From Candidatus Gastranaerophilales bacterium (GTDB taxonomy: Bacteria > Cyanobacteriota > Vampirovibrionia > Gastranaerophilales > Gastranaerophilaceae): DNA of 35,302 nt. This document shows positions 32,418-35,302 of this stretch, in pieces. Every line of letters starts with the position of its first letter. The first letter of the stretch is position 1. Made by a program: the position numbers and the translations under genes. The stretch spans positions 1 to 35,302 of the forward strand of contig JAMPEO010000002.1 of assembly GCA_023665105.1 (NCBI GenBank), written 5' to 3'. Under the pieces are notes generated by a model that ran no database searches, had not been told where the DNA came from, and worked only from the letters and a program-made list of their open reading frames with translations.

Positions 32418-33287
32418 ATGAATAATATCAGTTTTAATGCTTTAAGTTCTATAAAATTACCTATGTTTAAAGGTAATTCTGTGAATAATTCTCAGGCTGC
32501 TTCTCAAGATTGTTTTGTGCGTTCTGATAAAAAAGATGTGCAAATGAAAAGGCTAAATGAATTGTTCCCAAATGGTGGAATTGATAAAGTATATGATGAT
32601 ATGAATAAAACCTTTGGAATTGATAAACCTGCTAAATTAACATTTGTAGGTGATAATGACGGCGTCGTTGGCGGTGGCTTCACGTTTTCTAAAAATGAAA
32701 TAAATTTAAGTTTGACGGATTTATTATCTGATACAAAAATTGTTGGAGTTAAAGATGGAAAACGTACTGTTTTGATATCTCCATCTGTTGGTTTACCATT
32801 ATTTGTTGATAGGCAATTAGCTGATAATTTTGTTAAAATGCACTCTCAAAATGGTAATCTTGGATTTGATGAATTAGTAGCTGAACCTGTTACCGATAAT
32901 GAACAAAGAAAGTTTATTATTCAAAAAATAAGTCATGAAGTTATTCATGCTCAGCAACATATGATTTTAAGGCGTACTGAAGGTATTGGCGAAAAAGAAA
33001 TCATAAAGGCTTGGACTCATAAAAAGCCTAAAAACATGGTAGAACAAAGAACTCTTAATATGATTACGGAGAAACTTTATGAGCAATCATATTGGGCAGG
33101 ACAGCCGGAAACAGAGAAAACTATAAAAAAAGGTACTGTTCCGGAAGCCTTTGCGAAAACTTGGCTTGAAGCAATAAGAAACTATCCGCCTGTTGATTCG
33201 CCTGAATATAATAAGAATGCTATAGAACTTGATGCATACAAGCGTTCAGCTGCGTATGCATACAAGACTTGCGGAGCTTGGAATTAG
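32418..33287 (+). CDS. Putative zinc metallopeptidase (HExxH) with ISFNA and MFKG motifs
   Basis: I cannot name a family for this 289-residue protein, but HEVIHAQQH at 173-181 is a clear HExxH zinc-site motif, with E270 in IELDAY a candidate third ligand. The region before it (about 45-170) is mixed alpha/beta. The N-terminus is polar and disordered, with ISFNA at 4-8 and PMFKG at 15-19, matching the recurrent motif. There is no signal peptide. The ribosome site is not visible. It lies 33 bases after the membrane-protein gene and may belong to its operon. Its TAG overlaps the TAA of the convergent autotransporter gene. Confidence 0.6.
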   Translation: MNNISFNALSSIKLPMFKGNSVNNSQAASQDCFVRSDKKDVQMKRLNELFPNGGIDKVYDDMNKTFGIDKPAKLTFVGDNDGVVGGGFTFSKNEINLSLTDLLSDTKIVGVKDGKRTVLISPSVGLPLFVDRQLADNFVKMHSQNGNLGFDELVAEPVTDNEQRKFIIQKISHEVIHAQQHMILRRTEGIGEKEIIKAWTHKKPKNMVEQRTLNMITEKLYEQSYWAGQPETEKTIKKGTVPEAFAKTWLEAIRNYPPVDSPEYNKNAIELDAYKRSAAYAYKTCGAWN

Positions 33288-35302
33288 TTTTTAGGTATAA
33301 CATAAATTGGTTCATCAAGTTTTATGTTATTTTTACCCAACGCCCATTTGAATCCAAATGAGAAACCAATACCGCTTCTTCCGATTGTGTTAAAGAAGAT
33401 TTGTCCAAAACCGGTAAATCTTTGTCCGTATTTCTTTTGTACACCAATACTATATCGAATAAATGGTTTTGTGCTTAGTTCTGGAAGAGATACATCATTT
33501 GCCTTAAATCTTGTATCATCAAGGAAATTCCAAACCAAATTTATTCCTGCATAAGGCTGCCAACCACGTTTAAGGTTTCCTATTAACTTAACTCCGGGCT
33601 GAACTTGTATCGCATTTAATGGATCTGATTTTATTCTTATTCCTGCTGCATTTGTGTAATCAAAAGTGTTTATAAATGAATATGATACTAGTACACTAGG
33701 TTGAATAATAAACTTGCCGTTTGCCATTTCAAAGTTATAACCGGTTTTCCAAGCGGCACCTGATAATAACATAGTGAAATCTTCTGAACCATATTTTGTT
33801 CCTGCATCTGCTATATTTGCACCTACGTTAACTGTTAAACCTGAGAACAAATTACCTTTATATGCTATACCTGTAAATCCGAGTGTTACACCATTTTGTG
33901 TAATGCTTATACCATTATAAGATTGGTGACTGCCATTGTATCCAACATATAATGAATACATTCCATCCCAGCCGTGTTTTAATGAATATATCTTTGAATC
34001 ACCGCCAAAGTATGAACCATACATTGTGTTTGATACTTTTGGACCATGACTTAAATTAACTTTTTCAAATGAAGCATACGGTCTAAACCAAGCATCGTTT
34101 GAATCTTTTGCTTTTAAATTTAAATAAAATGATGGATTATAAACTGAGTTTGCATCAGCTGTTTTGTTTGCATTTTTAAGTGCCTGTCTTTCAGAATATG
34201 TCATCAACATATACATATCCATATTTTGAAAAGCTTGGTCATAAGAGTTTAATTGTGAAAGATATCCGCCTGTTAGGGCTGCGACAGGTGCTGCAAGTAC
34301 AGATGGGTTGAAATCTTTATAACCGTTTCCTGTAGGTGCCATTGCTAACAGCCCTGTTTCATCTATGCTTCCTTTTAAATATCTTATTGGTGTTAGTACT
34401 TTTTGAACTTCTTGTTGTAGTGTTTCTGATATTGTTACGTTACTGCTGTTTATACCAAGTGCGTCTATAATATTTACAGAAACATTGTTTGCTTTTGTGT
34501 TTCCTAATGTATTTATGCTTGTAATTATTACATTACCTTCTACATTAGCTTTTTCAAAATTATCAGTCTTTTTATTTGCAAGATTAACATCTACTACTAG
34601 ATTAACATTATCACCAAGTGTTATATTATCACCAAAAGATGATATTTTATTATCTACGGTGCTTAAAGTTGTTCCATTTGCCATGTTTAGTTGTGAATTA
34701 TTTAAAACACTACCTTGTGCTAAATGGAAAGAACCATTTTGAACCGCTATTGCAGCATTTTTAATTTCAGAGTTGATGATAAGCGAACCGGTATTATTTT
34801 CTCCTGAATTAACCATTATTTGATAATTATTTCCGGATATACCGCTTGCAATAGTAACACTTTTGTTATCTGCTGCATTGATATTAAGTACAGATTTTTC
34901 TGTATTCATATAAATATCATTACCATCAACAGATTTGTTGCCGCTAAAGACTACGTTTTTGTTTATGGCATTTATAGTTAAATCAGAATTTGTAAATATT
35001 GCACCGCCCTTACCTCCTGCAGTATTATTTGAAAAACTTGTGTCACTTACTTCTAGAATACCGCTATTGTGAATAGCACCACCATCTTTATTTGATGAGT
35101 TATTAACGAAAGTAGAACTGTTAAGAGAAATTGTACCATCTACATCGCATCTACCACCTTTTACGTGATTGTATATTGCACCGCCCTCGTTAGCTTTGTT
35201 TCCATCAAAAACAGTATTTTCAATATTTATAGAATCATTTTTTGTATTTGAATCATAAAAATAGTTATCTAGTGCACCACCTGTAGTAGCGGCTATATTA
35301 TT
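33284..35302 (-). CDS. Autotransporter / Pmp-like outer-membrane protein, N-terminus outside window
   Basis: The frame is open from the stop at 33284 to the end of the window, giving 672 visible residues; an internal Met at 34909 is not the start. The first visible part is a beta-helix passenger with chlamydial Pmp-type repeats: FxxN (FDGN, FVNN, FSNN, FSGN) and GGAI three times. An Asn/Ser-rich region follows, and the last 290 residues look like an autotransporter beta-barrel (alternating aromatic strands such as GISITQNGVTLGFTG). After the final strand, GFSFGFKWALGK, there are about 15 extra residues, whereas barrels usually end in an aromatic residue. It should display its passenger on the cell surface. 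Confidence 0.82.
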   Translation of the reverse strand, partial: NNIAATTGGALDNYFYDSNTKNDSINIENTVFDGNKANEGGAIYNHVKGGRCDVDGTISLNSSTFVNNSSNKDGGAIHNSGILEVSDTSFSNNTAGGKGGAIFTNSDLTINAINKNVVFSGNKSVDGNDIYMNTEKSVLNINAADNKSVTIASGISGNNYQIMVNSGENNTGSLIINSEIKNAAIAVQNGSFHLAQGSVLNNSQLNMANGTTLSTVDNKISSFGDNITLGDNVNLVVDVNLANKKTDNFEKANVEGNVIITSINTLGNTKANNVSVNIIDALGINSSNVTISETLQQEVQKVLTPIRYLKGSIDETGLLAMAPTGNGYKDFNPSVLAAPVAALTGGYLSQLNSYDQAFQNMDMYMLMTYSERQALKNANKTADANSVYNPSFYLNLKAKDSNDAWFRPYASFEKVNLSHGPKVSNTMYGSYFGGDSKIYSLKHGWDGMYSLYVGYNGSHQSYNGISITQNGVTLGFTGIAYKGNLFSGLTVNVGANIADAGTKYGSEDFTMLLSGAAWKTGYNFEMANGKFIIQPSVLVSYSFINTFDYTNAAGIRIKSDPLNAIQVQPGVKLIGNLKRGWQPYAGINLVWNFLDDTRFKANDVSLPELSTKPFIRYSIGVQKKYGQRFTGFGQIFFNTIGRSGIGFSFGFKWALGKNNIKLDEPIYVIPKN

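Noticed and set aside
34486-34909. Met at 34909 as the start of the autotransporter
   Set aside because: The frame stays open for 131 more codons to the window end and encodes matching Pmp repeats, so the start is outside.
1-35302. tRNA genes, CRISPR arrays, insertion sequences and prophage genes
   Set aside because: No cloverleaf-like T-arm patterns, regularly spaced repeats, transposases or phage proteins were found by eye.

Overview
The window is AT-rich, gene-dense DNA that most resembles a non-photosynthetic relative of the cyanobacteria (Melainabacteria/Vampirovibrionia, order Gastranaerophilales). This placement is an inference. It rests on four things: the gene order efp-accB-accC, which recalls cyanobacteria; a CsaB pyruvyl transferase and an autotransporter barrel, which fit a two-membrane envelope; very low GC; and a recurring short N-terminal motif (hydrophobic-x-F-T/N/K-G/A) on otherwise unrelated proteins, which I associate with this lineage from memory.

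Layout. 173-2174: a three-gene operon of two hexapeptide acyltransferases flanking a CMD-cupin fusion. 2252-4827: a beta-repeat protein facing an M29 aminopeptidase with an extra N-terminal module. 5008-7163: an Fsr-type MFS exporter with a zinc alcohol dehydrogenase. 7274-9697: the DNA-uptake channel ComEC, whose stop codon overlaps that of a HerA-like pseudo-ATPase with a long acidic tail (9694-12006). 12112-15345 (minus): efp, accB, accC and an FkbM methyltransferase. 15452-19754 (minus): a CHASE2 adenylate cyclase overlapping recG. 19807-21480: KDPG-type aldolase and csaB. 21534-26118: an island of motif-bearing proteins (a hypothetical, a JAB/JAMM-like protein, a GNAT acetyltransferase, a 5'-nucleotidase with no signal peptide, and another hypothetical) with mscL inside it. 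26200-28966 (minus): queF, a small hypothetical, a long-form folP and a small membrane protein. 28986-29246 (minus): a large-type SRP RNA with an Alu domain. 29336-30238: a secreted WG-repeat protein. 30239-30933: a 695-base non-coding stretch with two candidate convergent small RNAs and a DtxR-box promoter. 30934-32384: a DtxR/MntR regulator and a membrane protein. 32418-33287: a HExxH protein carrying the motif. 33284-35302 (minus): the C-terminal part of a Pmp-like autotransporter that runs off the window.

Working together. The minus-strand block efp to FkbM is core translation and fatty-acid initiation machinery. The strongest candidate for something undescribed is the set of six or seven proteins with a short disordered N-terminus holding the F-[TNK]-[GA] motif, placed before peptidase, nucleotidase, acetyltransferase or JAB-like domains that lack Sec signals. 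This looks like a shared sorting, export or anchoring tag. The second most interesting region is the intergenic stretch 30239-30933, where three promoters each overlap or abut an inverted repeat. Convergent genes are packed to the limit: two pairs share a TTAG that provides both stop codons, and one pair abuts as TAATTA.
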